Of a stretch of DNA of 64,000 bases, positions 25,398-37,056 are shown piece by piece (the first letter of the stretch is position 1; each line of letters begins with the position of its first letter). Below the pieces are notes generated by a model, which saw only the letters and a program-made list of their open reading frames with translations, was not told the DNA's origin and did no database searches. A program made the position numbers and the translations under genes. Source of the DNA: Morchella semilibera. Its lineage: Eukaryota; Ascomycota; Pezizomycetes; Pezizales; Morchellaceae. The stretch covers positions 3,565,973 to 3,629,972 of the forward strand of contig WBVU01000003.1 of NCBI GenBank assembly GCA_009192285.1, in the 5' to 3' direction.

Positions 25398-28300
25398 TAT
25401 GTTCATATTATCTCGCGGAATAATCTACGACCCCCATGCTCCCATTTGGAAGCCTATCTCAACGACAGTCGCACACACCATACCCACCGCCCACCCGAAT
25501 GGTTACTGGGCCGAAAATACTTGGAGATCTTACGGTCTCTTGGGAGCTGAAGCTTGGTGCTCAGTCACCGAGCATTATGATCATACTGAGGTCACTGCAG
25601 GATGGGTCAAAAGTAAGATCTCCGCGGGATTGTTCTAAGACCTGTGGCTTAAATCTTAAGCGGTCAGCGGGGGCCTCGGCATTGTAACCGTTGCAGATAT
25701 TTCGACTATGTACTTGCTCGAACGAATTTGAACTTTCCGTGTGCTAGGGGATTAACACATCCATAGTCCTTTCCTTCATTCGCCGAACTTTTCAGTTTTT
25801 TTTTTATTTTTTATTACCTTTTTGGATCAGGGGGAGACACCTCACGCATAGGGATCATCAAAAATCACTCACATTTACCCGCTTGGTCAAAGCGGGTATG
25901 TTCTTGCAAAGAACTGTGTGATCTCCTCTCTAATTGGGTAACACAATTGAGTCGATCCAATTTTGAGTTATGGTTAAAGGCCCCATGATCCGCTAGATTC
26001 ACTAGAGTAGGAATATATGTACAGTACATATATCATCATGTGGGCCCGACGACAAATCTGAGATCTTCGGCAGTGCTCCGAAGACATGAGCGGGTAGGTT
26101 TAAGCGGCTTTTTGGTACTTCGAACTCGATCACAAAATTAAAACAAAGCCCCTTAAATCGATGCAAGTGCTTCCCGCTGATCTTTCTCTCCTACGTTATC
26201 GTTACCTGAACATTGGGATACATAAAAACACACCGCATCTTGATCCGGTTTAAATTAATCCAAAAGAAATAAGGACCAAAAAAATCGTGGAATATATGGG
26301 TCTGACCCAGCGAGTACCTGTATGTCTCTAAACTGCTCATGCATACTCTATGTATGTACCTAACTTTAAAGAATACTAAGATCAACCTGTGAATGCATGC
26401 CTTCAACTGGATAATGATAGTGACCCTTTACTACTCACTTCTTTTCCCAGTTAAACTTGATCTGTCAGGTCTAGAATGGTTCGTCCCCTTTCCCACCATT
26501 CAGCGTTGCAAGAATGTAGGTACCTATGCCGGCAATACAATTGATTCCTCAACGGATTTTCCGTGGAGGTTAACCAATTTTCTTGACATCCCCTAATTGA
26601 GATAAAGTTATCGGTTATTTAAAGGAGTCCCGAAATTTAATTTGATTCGAGCAAGGACTGACTTAGTTTAGTTGCGCCTTATGGAGAAACAAATCCTTGC
26701 TTAGCCTTGAGTTACTATTGGGTGAATGGGGTGAATACCAGGTCAATTGGAATTGACGACATTGAGCCTAACTCGATGTCAGAATATGTAGGCTTGCCCG
26801 TGCGCGGCACTTTACTTGATGGGGCATACTTGCAACTGTTTATCCAGCCCACGTTGCCCGCCGTACCTCAGGAGAGTGGGGTAAAAGGGAAGGGGAAGTT
26901 GGGGCCCGTAGCTGCGGGACCCCGTTAACCAGACCCCTCACCTCCCTAAGGCTCCCTTGTGCAGCTTGTAGTCGGATACGAAGTCTTTTTGAGAATTCAA
27001 GACACCAAGCATTCGACTCGACTCTAGCCAAGACATGACCTTTGGCAGTTACAGCATAACTATCGGGATATGTTTCAATAAAATCTGCCTTGAAACTCTG
27101 GCGGAAAAGTTGAAAAAATTAAAGCCAAATACTTTAATGAGGAATTTACACACGCCCAGGGCCCCTTGGCTGAATGGGAGGATGTCTTTGGATTTAATTC
27201 TAACTCAAAATAGGAAAGCGCGTGGCCCAAGCCCGACTTTTAACGGTTGCGTCAAGTGAGACCTCAGGCTCCTATTATACACTCCCGGAATTCCTCTTAA
27301 GAATGTTCTGACATGTATTAAACAAAAGTATGTACATGTATCTATGTATATAGTATTGTGGTCGCTCATGAATGAAGATGGCGCGAACCGGAAGTGTTCC
27401 CAGGATCAGAGACTAGAGGCCCGCTGCTACCCTAGCACATTTGGATTATTCTCATTGGCTCTCCGTTTTTAGAACGCTCATATTTCACCGCCTTAGCTTG
27501 GCGATCTGGCCTTTAAATTGTGCAATTCTCTCCGACTCCTCTTTCTTCCTCAGAAAGTTGAACCCAGGCCAATTTGGCTTCCTAGATACGCCTAAGCTCA
27601 CTTGCGCGCTGGAAGTTGAACGAATGCCTGGGGAGAAAAGTGATCCAAAAGGATCTGTCCCGCTCAAAGAACAGGCGGTTAGTTTTTTTTCCTAGGAGAA
27701 AGAACATTGAGCCGTTTGTCCCGTTGGTGTTGATACAGAACTACCCGGGTTTATTTAATATCTGTAGTTATAATTAGAGGGTAATAGAAAAACGGGGTGT
27801 GCTCTCACCGTTAGACAGTAGATCGATGGAATCGAAAGATTCATAATATTAATTTTGTCTCATAAGGTCGCGCTCGTCTCGTCCTACCTTACCACCTGTG
27901 CAGTACCAAAAGTTCACATCCCATCTATCTAGTGAACTTGGACCACCCGTTTTCTTCTTCCTTTCCAGATGACGCGCTTGCACAAAACATCACAGTCCGC
28001 ACTGTCACCTGACAAGACAGTAATGAATGGACTGTGCCTTTGCGCGCAGTGACACTATGTACAATAACCTGATGTTTCGGTAGTTAGTTACGTTATATTC
28101 CAAAGACAGGAGAGGAAGTGTCAAAGGACTCTACTGGTTGATAGATGACCTTAATTTTGATAGTGTCAGTTCAGGCGGTCAGTGGAAAGTTAATTCTAGG
28201 ACCCATTGTCTTCACCAACTCCCAACAGGCCAGGAGCTAGATGTACTCGTCCTGTAATCGAAGGTCCAACAATTGACTTACATCCCCACTCATGTTGGCG

Positions 28301-30231
28301 TCTACATATGCGATGCTTTGGTTAGCCGATAATAGCCTTCAAAAATCATCATTGGAGAGCTTTTCTCGGTAGTGACTGGGGGTCTGGGCCCCCGGTACTG
28401 GGCCAAGTGAGACACTTGGAATTGATGCCTCAAGGTGTTTGATGGCAACGATAGGTCTATGGCGCAAACCTATCACCTATCACCTATCACTTGCCCAGAG
28501 ATAGCGAGTGACCAGATCAATGATCGGGAACGATTTCTCTGAATCAGGACATATGTGGGGGGGCGAGAAAAAAGAGATCTGCAAAAATTAGATATGTATG
28601 TACTCGCCTGATTAAAGAACATACATACGGTTCCGGAGGTGGCAGTAGATCTGTTAGCTGCCTATAGTGGGGAAAAAGGAAACATACCATACATCGTTGT
28701 TCAGCAGTGCCCCCACATGACTACATGTATGTTTCTCACTGGGCGTGTAGAACTACATGTAATATTGATATCCTAAGGTGTACAAAGCGTTGAGTCTCGG
28801 ATTGACTGTTTAATGAATCTGCAGCTTGGAGATCTAAAGGGATGAATACGAACGTTCAATTTTTGATAACTAGATAGACACGTAAACCACAAGTAGGCCT
28901 GCACCTCAAACTTATTAGTATCTGCATAGTACGTGCGTATATACCTGCTATAGTAGACTTACGAAACACTGACGACTTCTCTTTTTTTCTTTCTTTTTTT
29001 TCCCCCCTTCTTATCCATCTACGAGGATCGAGAGCCCAACAATAACTCCTGTCCCTACCCTAGCCATGGTTCTACCAATATCACGCAAGAATAACATGCG
29101 AGGAAAGGAGCTGTTGATCGCGATCGACAGTGAACAGTGCTTGTGGTTGTGGTTTGTTGGAGCTTAGTAGAGACGAAAGCTAATCTCCCAGTTAACCAAC
29201 CACAGGTCAACGCAGAGCAGCCGAGACTGGTTGTGTATCCGGCAAGGGGACACCCAAGCGAGGTGCCACTGCAGGTACCCGCAGAGCCGCAATGCCTGGG
29301 GTAGTGTAAGGTAATACAAATTTGTAGAGTGCTGTGTACCGTACTATGTATATTATTACTACATGTACATGTACCCAATAGTGCCAGTGTCGTACATACA
29401 AGTACTTTGTATAATCTTAGGCACCCATAGAATCTTGTATACATGTGGCTACATGTACACGCAAATAACGTGATTTCTGTCAACTTTGCCCTCTTTGACT
29501 TTGGGCTGTGATTGGGTCTCATCAGAAGGCAAAAAAATACTAACCATGCATAGTTATATCTATTCTATGCACTTGTGACATATAACGTAAGGTCTCTCGA
29601 TCTTTGCCCCTTGTACCACTTGGACTCGGTCTCACAAGTAGTGGCTGGCTTGAGCAACAGTTACTGTGTTCTGTGTAGAACCAGTGGAATTACCATTGCA
29701 AATATTGGTAAGATCTAGAGCCCGGCAAAGTAGTGGCAAGTCTTCTAACTGGTCAAAAATGGCCACCGCCAGGGGTTGCAACAGCAGGCACCTGGTTGCC
29801 AAGGATGGGGATTGGCCAACAGATTGGCACAGATCCTAAATTCCTAATACCAGGTCGGGAGGACATCTGGACATTTATTCTTTTTTTTTTTTGAGAGAGA
29901 GAGAGAGGATGTGCGCTTGAAGAGGTGACAGTGTCCTGATAGTATCATGCTTATAACGAGAATGTCTCTGTCCCCATTTTAATAGCATGCTTAGAGCATC
30001 GGCGCACAAGCGTTGTAATTGATGCCACTGATATAAGGATAGACACCATATTCTCGTCCCCCATTATCGTAATACACATATGTAGTAGGTACAGGGTTTT
30101 AAAGTGGCATTTCCCTGATACTACAAGATGGAATAAGGGGGCAAGAAAGAAAGAGAAAAGAGAAAAAGAGAAAGAAAGAAAAAGGAGAACCCCCAATGAT
30201 AACACCCATTTATCTCGGAGAATACCCAAAG

Positions 30232-32928
30232 TTATTTTCTAGTTCTCTCTTTGCCGGCCTGAGTTTCGCTCCTTACACAACAAACCCCTTTAGCCTCACA
30301 CCAGGCCTTCACTACATCTTCATCAATACCCAAACCCTTAAACTCCTCTTTCTCATTTAACCATAATGTCAGATCCTCTAGAGTAATGGGATCATACATC
30401 AATATTGCATGATGGAACGAAAATTCAGAATCCACCCTCCCGGACTCCCGAACCGCTTCAGAAATGAGACGGTGAATATCGCTTGCCAAGGGATTAACAG
30501 AGTCTGGTTCTCCACTATCATGTGACGAAACCTTTGAAGGTTTTTTGCTTTTGGATGCAGTCTTACGCTTGGTATACCTCCTTCCCTTGGCTACAACCTC
30601 AGTTGATACTGCATCCTGCAAGACCAGTGCTGCTTCTTCCCCACCGAGACCATTTTCAGAAAATTCAGCATTGTTTTGAACCGGTCCTGCGTTGGTATCG
30701 AGCTGCTGTAGCACAATTTGTCCTGTCGCGGCCTTGCTCTTTGCCTCCCAGCAGGTTTTAAGGCATGAAATCATTTTGTCTCGCGTCTTCATATCCTTGT
30801 AGCCATTCTTAGCTACATCTAATTTGAGCCTAGCCGTTGGATATGACTGAAAATCAGGCATGAGAGATAAAGACTTCAATTTTTCAATAGCAGTCGTCTT
30901 GGTTCCGACTGAGGCACTAGTGATCCTTCCTGCTGATTTGAGTGACTTTTCAGCAGATGCAGTAACACCTCGGGAACTTGAGATTGTTGTATGCGGGGCT
31001 TCCTTCAAGCTCTCTATCATCTGAATTCCATTGCTCTCATGTTGAACAAGTAAGGGCTCGCGGTGAAGACCCTGACACGAATCTAGGGCGTTCTGGGACA
31101 CCGGCCTTCCAGTGGTGTTCGACCCCGTGGTCACATTTTCATCTCCTGACAGCTTGCGAACTGTGCGTGCTTCGGTCCACCCACCGCTTCCCGATTCTGG
31201 GTGATTGTTATCGATACCAGTCATGTCGATAACCTCCACAGGCATCAGCTCGCCGTCATGATCCCTTGCTGCAGCCTCCCACAGCCCACTAGCCGTTTGG
31301 CGCGTTTTACCCAACTGACTCCTTTCCCCAAGTGCATTTTGATGGGGTTGCTCTCGCACACCACTGGTTGTTATGTTCGCCCCGCTTCCATCATCTCCCG
31401 CATTGTTACTTCTTGCGTTATTTCCTCTGAAGATACACCCACCCTTCCTTTCTTTTGCAAGTGAATTTAGAAAACCCTTTCGAGGGACTGACGTGGAGGG
31501 TGGAGGAAGATTATAATCATCGTTATGGTCATCAAGTCCGATTTGGAGTTGGTTATCGTAGCTTTCCTTATTATCACCTGTCTGCTCCAACTGCGAGGAG
31601 GTCCCAAATACGAAACCCTGGGAATCGAATCTTTCTCTGGCACTAGTTGGGCTTAGAAGAATAATTACTTCCGGGCTAGATCTTCTTTTCTTCTTTGCTG
31701 GGGGTCCACGTTTCCGTGCGAAACTTTGTGGATCCATGCCCTCGCTTTCACTCATTGAGAAGTAAGCTATTACCGGAGAATCTACGGGTTCACGGAACTG
31801 AGCTGTAGCCTGTTCGGTAATTGTTTTCGCTTTCTTCTTTGGTTGTTTTTGTTTAGGTAACTTGGTCGGTTTTTCTTTAGTTATGTTACTTGGGAGGCCA
31901 ATTATCTGTAAAGTGTCCGTTAGATTAGAATAAGTTCAAAGAAAGCAACGGATCCCTCGCGCAAACAGGGCCAGCCCCAGCTTTCTGTAATCTGGTAGGA
32001 CGATAAAAGGATCGGCACTAATCAAGTTACTGAAAACCGAAGCTCGCCCTACTTGAAACATAGGTTTAAACTCGCTCTCGGGTTCTCTCACCTCCAATGG
32101 CCTTTTATTTCTTAGGGCGTTAGTAATGATGGTATCTTCTTTACTGACTAGAGTTTCTTGAAAGTTCTGGGGGGAATTTGTTGTATATCTCATAACTCCT
32201 ACCATATCATCGAAGGCAAACCTTTTGGACTTTCTGGTCTCACCTCCCGTCAACGAGCTACCCAGGCTTGGAGTTGTATCTTTAACAGGTGTCCATTGCC
32301 TTCGTATTACAGGTACGGGAAGATCAAGAGCCGATTGTTGATTAGGTGATTCTTGTGCAAGTGTACTTTGCTTACTAGAAACATCCTGTAGAGCTGGATT
32401 ATCTGGGAGAGTATTCGAACCATCTACAGACGGTCCAGGTGCACCAACCCCCCTCTCTGGCTGCTCAACAAAGTACTTTGACTTTGAGGGACCTGTCATA
32501 CTCTTAACAACTCTTCCTTTCAACTTCCCATCTTTCAGCGGCGCTTTTTCCCTCTTCTCGGCTTTGCAGGTGCCTCCAGTTTTGCGAGATGCTTGGGGAC
32601 TTTCCGCTATAGCTAGATCCGCTGTAGTCTTGACCGCACGCTTCTTCCTCGCTGGAGGTAACTTTGGCGGCGAAACATTTTCTCGGCCTTCCACCGCATC
32701 ATCGGGTACATCCCAAATCGAGGGCTTCCCAGCGCTTCTTTTACTCGGAGGCTGAGCCATGTCTGTCGTTGCTGAAGCTGTAATCATGCTGAACTGCTTC
32801 AACATTGTGCTCGGCGAAGGCAGAGGGGATGACATCGGGTCATTGCTCGAAGATGGCTTTCGCTGGGGTGGCGAGGAGGAGATGAGGTCTATGACCTGTT
32901 TTAAGGGCACAGGTGTTTTTATCGACAT
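30232..32928 (-). CDS. slx4: Structure-specific endonuclease scaffold subunit SLX4
   Basis: SLX4 binds the SLX1 nuclease and promotes cleavage of branched DNA and Holliday-junction-like intermediates in the nucleus. Two exons are supported. Exon 2 is 31905-30232 (558 codons) and opens IIGLPSNITKEKPTKLPKQK. Exon 1 starts at the first ATG (32928), reads MSIKTPVPLKQVIDLISSSP, and ends at a donor at about 32092 (GTGAGA) or 32053 (GTAGGG); both keep frame and I cannot choose. The acceptor is TTTACAG with a TCTAACGG branch site. Family signatures: the KKKAKTITEQATA segment, a SAP-like segment SLMPDFQSYPTARLKLDVAK with KTRDKMISCLKTCWEAK, and the C-terminal SLX1-binding domain (HHAILMYDPITLEDLTLWLN and DEDVVKAWCEAKGVCCV). 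The product is about 840-850 aa, in the range of fungal SLX4. The N-terminus is disordered and fast-evolving. An upstream mini-exon near 33019 is possible. Confidence 0.88.
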
Positions 32929-33220
32929 TGAAACGATTTCGCTATTACTCCTAAGCGGCAGTAGAAATGTCGACAAGTTGGAGGATAGTCACCTACACGT
33001 ATGTAGAAGGATTGACATCGTGATTGCTTTTTTCTTTCAATTCAATGGTTAGGGGAGGTTCAAGAGAGGACGCGTGCAATTCCTCGCGTGACAGATATCC
33101 GTTGCTGTGCCAACGAACATGCGTCAACAAAGCTTAAGTCGAAGCCAATCTTGTGAGATTCTTTACAGCTCTTTGTTCACTTCAATTCCCCATCTATAAC
33201 TCCGGAGACGTTTACTTGAT

Positions 33221-33274
33221 TACTACATATAATTATATTACTACATATAATTATATTACTACATATAATTATAT
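33221..33274. repeat. Three exact copies of an 18-bp tandem repeat
   Basis: The unit tactacatataattatat is repeated head-to-tail at 33221-33238, 33239-33256 and 33257-33274 with no differences. Confidence 0.95.
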
Positions 33275-33340
33275 ATATGTACCTAATTGATAAATGTACT
33301 TTATATGCAGATTATATACGTATGTATATACAAACCGGAC

Positions 33341-33365
33341 AATATATATATATATATATATATAT
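33341..33365. repeat. AT dinucleotide microsatellite
   Basis: A run of alternating A and T lies just downstream of the 18-bp tandem repeat. Confidence 0.85.
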
Positions 33366-34506
33366 TGATGTATATACAGTGCAAAAAAAAATCGGGTGTA
33401 TCCAGTACCGTATCTTCAGAGTACAATACCATGACACTGCGGTATTACTACGATACCGTATTGCTACAGCTAGTACCTATTAAATTCCCCCTTTTTGGTA
33501 CGTAGCTACTGCTCCTAAAAGATGCATCCTATCTATAGATCTAAGGTAGAGTACATACATGCAGTGTCATAGCCCGAGTACATGTAATTATACAATGATT
33601 CCGGCTAGTACATACATCATGTACTCGCGGTCTATGACGTTTCCGAACACGACCGCTACCTATTGCATGCCATACAAAAAGTCAATCTTGGCGGTTTTTG
33701 GGTTCGGAAACGCTATGGAATTGCGAGTAGAGTATGTACATGTATACATTGCAATTAACTCATATTCAAGCTACAAAGGTTTTAAGTGGAATGGAGCTAG
33801 AGATACATGTAGTGCTTTATTTTGATTATATTAAATTTCTCTGCGGAAATGGCCTCTGTATAAAACAATTCAGTTGTGTGTACATGTATCATGTCCGATG
33901 GGGAGATTCAAAGAGGGGGTCAATCATGGCATGTCATCCAGTCTAGAATCATAAACAATCACTCAGTATCTACGAATCACTCCCCCCCCAAAAAAAAAAA
34001 AAAAAAAAAAATTCAATGAGTAAAAGAAGTACGCGTTAATTAAGTAGGCATCCGACTACTAAAAACTCCGACTTTTAAGCATGCATGTATACATGTATGT
34101 ACGCATGCATGTACGCTATACCGTATACTCGATGGACAAGGCATATACCCCTTTCAGGCTATCCTATGTAGATAGCCGCATACGTGTACGTGTTATAGGA
34201 TCAAGACAGACACACTTGTTCGAACAGTGAACAAGAAACTTCGCAAGCCATCAGCTTTACAAACATTGATCAAACACGGGTACCTACTTTCATTCAACCG
34301 CCTAAATTATAGCTAAATACCACATGCGCCTCTGGTAAGTGGATGAATGTGTATGAGTAAATTGGGAGAGGCTTAGATGTCTTCTGTTTGAGACCCAATC
34401 GTACTTAAGTATGTTTCCAAGGTCGGGATTTTAGCTATCTTCAGTTTTCGTTTTGGCTCGACCTAGACCAACATACCGAGGTGACCCACTGCGTGATTTT
34501 TACATA

Positions 34507-35373
34507 TCAACAGCAATTGATCTTCCTTTTTGGCGATTCTCCACCACTGTCCTCCCGCTTTCTCTTTCCTGCGCAAGTAATTCCTCCTCCCATTTCCCCG
34601 TTACTATCAATCTCCATTTCCTCTCCGTTTCCGCTACCCTCAAAAATCCCTCTATCTCTAGCTCCCTCCGCACAGGGACCACCGACTTTTTTCGAAAATG
34701 ACGATTTGATTATTTCTTCCAGGAGTCCCCTGGCTTTTGAAACATAGGTGCAAATATTCCCGAATGTGGTCGGATCGACAACGAAACTGGGGCACGGATA
34801 AGCTGGTGAATCATTGGAATTGCTCGCTATCTGTGGGAGGTAAAGTTTCAACCCGTTGTTCTGAGGAAATGAAAGGACAGCCGGTAGACAAAACATATAA
34901 AAGCCAGAGCCCCCCTCTTTACCGTTGAATCCTTGGTGGTTTTGCCAAAGATTTTTGGGGTGGTGTTCAACGTTAATCAAAAGGTCAGCGAATTGGATGC
35001 TTTGGCTGGTCTTGGTTCGTGCTAAAAGTTTTTTGAAATCCCTCACCCGCAGTCCCAGCCGCTTGACTACCTTCCCACTATCGCGGATTTCCTCCAAGGT
35101 ATAAAATATACAGCCAGCCCATGTGCTAGCAGCAGGGTTTACGGAGTAGCACATTATCGGTCGGTCTCTAGCGCTTTTGTCAAAGGGGAGCTCGAAATCA
35201 ACCCGCAGGCCTTTGGGTCCCTTCAAGCAGGGTGCCTCGTGAGGGCTGAGATGAGATTTCGTGTTGGCAATCCATTGAGCAAGGACGGTTTCGATGGACA
35301 CAGACGCAGTGTAAATCTGGCCTAAGATGAGGGATTCGATGCTGTGGCAGACTGATTGTCTGTGGTCTTCCAT
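34507..35373 (-). CDS. Unrecognised 288-aa protein with basic nuclear-type tail
   Basis: A single frame of 288 codons starts at the ATG complementary to 35371-35373. I do not recognise the family. The sequence looks like a globular protein: mixed hydrophobic and charged residues, e.g. ESLILGQIYTASVSIETVLAQ, IMCYSVNPAASTWAGCIFYT and KRLGLRVRDFKKLLART. It also has regularly spaced Cys, Pro and Trp residues. The last 50 residues are acidic then basic and Ser-rich, ending GKRKREDSGGESPKRKINCC. This contains a plausible bipartite nuclear-localisation signal (KRKR and PKRK). No signal peptide or membrane helix is visible. The gene is downstream of slx4 on the same strand with a 1.6-kb gap, so co-regulation is not implied. 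The balanced composition over the whole length makes a chance frame unlikely. Orphan or lineage-restricted status is inference. Confidence 0.7.
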   Translation of the reverse strand: MEDHRQSVCHSIESLILGQIYTASVSIETVLAQWIANTKSHLSPHEAPCLKGPKGLRVDFELPFDKSARDRPIMCYSVNPAASTWAGCIFYTLEEIRDSGKVVKRLGLRVRDFKKLLARTKTSQSIQFADLLINVEHHPKNLWQNHQGFNGKEGGSGFYMFCLPAVLSFPQNNGLKLYLPQIASNSNDSPAYPCPSFVVDPTTFGNICTYVSKARGLLEEIIKSSFSKKVGGPCAEGARDRGIFEGSGNGEEMEIDSNGEMGGGITCAGKRKREDSGGESPKRKINCC

Positions 35374-36940
35374 CTTGATATTTTGGGGGTCTAACCTGTA
35401 GGGATTGTTAATAAAAGTCTAGTCTAGAGAGAACTCCAATAGGGATAGCTGAATTGATTCTTACCCAGATGATAGTTTGCGGGGGAATTTGCTGATGAGG
35501 GAGGATACTGGCACGTGGTGATAGAAGAGTACTGTGTGCCGTTTTTTCTGATATTATGATATTGTAACGGTAGTTTAAGTTTTGGGTTGAAATTGGCTAC
35601 ATGTAGTATACATGTGCGTAAGTCCGTGCATGATGCACATGTAGGTACATGTACATGTACTTACATATATGTATGTTAATTTTATTCATGAAGTATCACT
35701 CGGCCGGTAGGTACATGTAGCATGATCTAGGCGTAATTCCACCAGTGCCACAATATACCAATAGAGGTACGTAACTTACATGTATTGGGACGTATATACT
35801 ACGGTGTCAGGGGTAGGTGAGCAGAGCTTGGTGGTGTGGCTTCTGCTGTTACTTTGCTCTTTAATGGCAAACAAGCACCTCCTCGTCCTACATACATGTA
35901 TGTACATATGTACATGTATTCCCCTCATTGCGGCACATACCGTGTGGCTAAAGTGTATGTATGTAAATCAGGCAACCAATCCAAAATAAGCGTATGCCCA
36001 GTTTATGGTCAATTTCATTATAAACTTCACGAAGCGTATGTATATATACACATTATACTTACCAATAACCTCAACTCATCGCCCAGCGCCAAAACCATCC
36101 CTGACTGGTCCTGGTCATGGACTAGTGCATCGCAGGTGTAGCTGTAGCAAGGACACCAGTGCTACTTTATCACACACAAAGCTACCCAAAGCTCTGTAGT
36201 AGGTACCAATAGCAACGACTACTAACTTCGACTTTAGACGAATTGTCTAAGCCGGCGAATCTCGATCCTCTGTTGCACTTTACCTCCTGCTTCTGTATCT
36301 AGGAAGACCGCCGGAATACCAGTAGTACCTCTAGATAAGCGTATGTCTTTCACTCCCCCTCACCTTTTAAGCTGGCGCCAAGCGTCAGGCTTTGCCCTTA
36401 TAAAATAATGAGTCTCGTTGTTGTTGGGGGGGGGGGGCGGGCAGCATTTGACAGCCTAAGAGATAATTGTTTTATCTCCTATGATATTGATATTCTGGGG
36501 GCATGATATGATTTATCGGAAAACCATAGTATATCGCAAACTTTTGCCGGGCCCAGGTTGGTTAACCCTCTTCCGAACTCTGTGCAAAAGAATTCTTCTA
36601 CGTACCCCCCCCCCTCAATAGTCGATCCCCTCTCGCTTTTAAAGGTGCTCTAATCACTCTATCCGAGTTAAATTACAGCTTGCCGAGTATTTATTAATAT
36701 TTTTGCCTAGATTTATAGTCATTTCTCACCATATCATGCTTAGTTGGCGCTAGTCGACGCCATTTTAATTCTAGAACCATATTAATGAACATGATCATCG
36801 AATTGCTTTACGTGAAGCTACTCTCCAAAGGGGACATAATTGGCCACAAAGTGGGACATAAACCCTCCATTACCCTGTAGAGTGGCTAATGTTTCAGCAG
36901 AGATGTGGGGGACGCAATTTGTTAATTCATGGAATTATTA

Positions 36941-37056
36941 GAGACTTTGCGCAGATGGAGCCAGCTCCATTTTCCGGTAGTCTGATTCGTGTCGATCCCG
37001 TAGGCCGCCAATCAGATAATCGAAATATAGAGCTGGCTCCATTTGCGCAAGGTCTC
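36941..37056. mobile_element. 116-bp MITE-like element with TA target duplication
   Basis: Terminal inverted repeats of about 27 bp bound the element (arms 36941-36967 and 37030-37056). They begin GAGAC and include GCGCA and ATGGAGCCAGCTC. The arms differ at two positions, both transitions. A TA dinucleotide flanks each end (36939-36940 and 37057-37058), as expected for Tc1/mariner-type insertion. A second, inner inverted pair, tctgatt/aatcaga, lies at 36981-36987 and 37010-37016. There is no coding capacity, so it is a non-autonomous element. Family assignment beyond TA-inserting DNA transposons is not possible here. Confidence 0.7.

Larger units (their letters stand above)
23008..30231. other. 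Gene-poor region of about 7.2 kb
   Basis: No coding gene is supported. The part adjoining 23008 is the promoter of the Zn2Cys6 gene, rich in homopolymers: T runs at 23164-23176 and 23196-23206, and G16 at 23459-23474. TGG/TAG and CTT/GTC trinucleotide repeats follow (24091-24400), then an A30 tract (25364-25393). Two adjacent stem-loops lie at 25876-25914. TACATGTA copies occur at 27333, 28722, 28754, 29360, 29366 and 29450. A (GA)n run is at 29894-29906. Open frames here are short and lack protein-like composition. Confidence 0.5.
32929..34506. other. Intergenic region with AT repeats
   Basis: This stretch lies upstream of slx4 and downstream of the 288-aa gene. It holds a triple 18-bp tandem repeat (33221-33274), an AT dinucleotide run (33341-33365), an A-run (33990-34011) and TACATGTA copies at 33579, 33737, 33804, 33881 and 34090. 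No gene is supported. Confidence 0.5.

Noticed and set aside
25399-25687. Two overlapping plus-strand frames after the A30 tract
   Set aside because: Considered as a retroposed copy, but the A-run lies before the frames, not after, and no homology is recognisable.
32929-32976. Extension of slx4 upstream to 32976
   Set aside because: The codon at 32976 is TTG, not ATG. The first in-frame ATG is at 32928.
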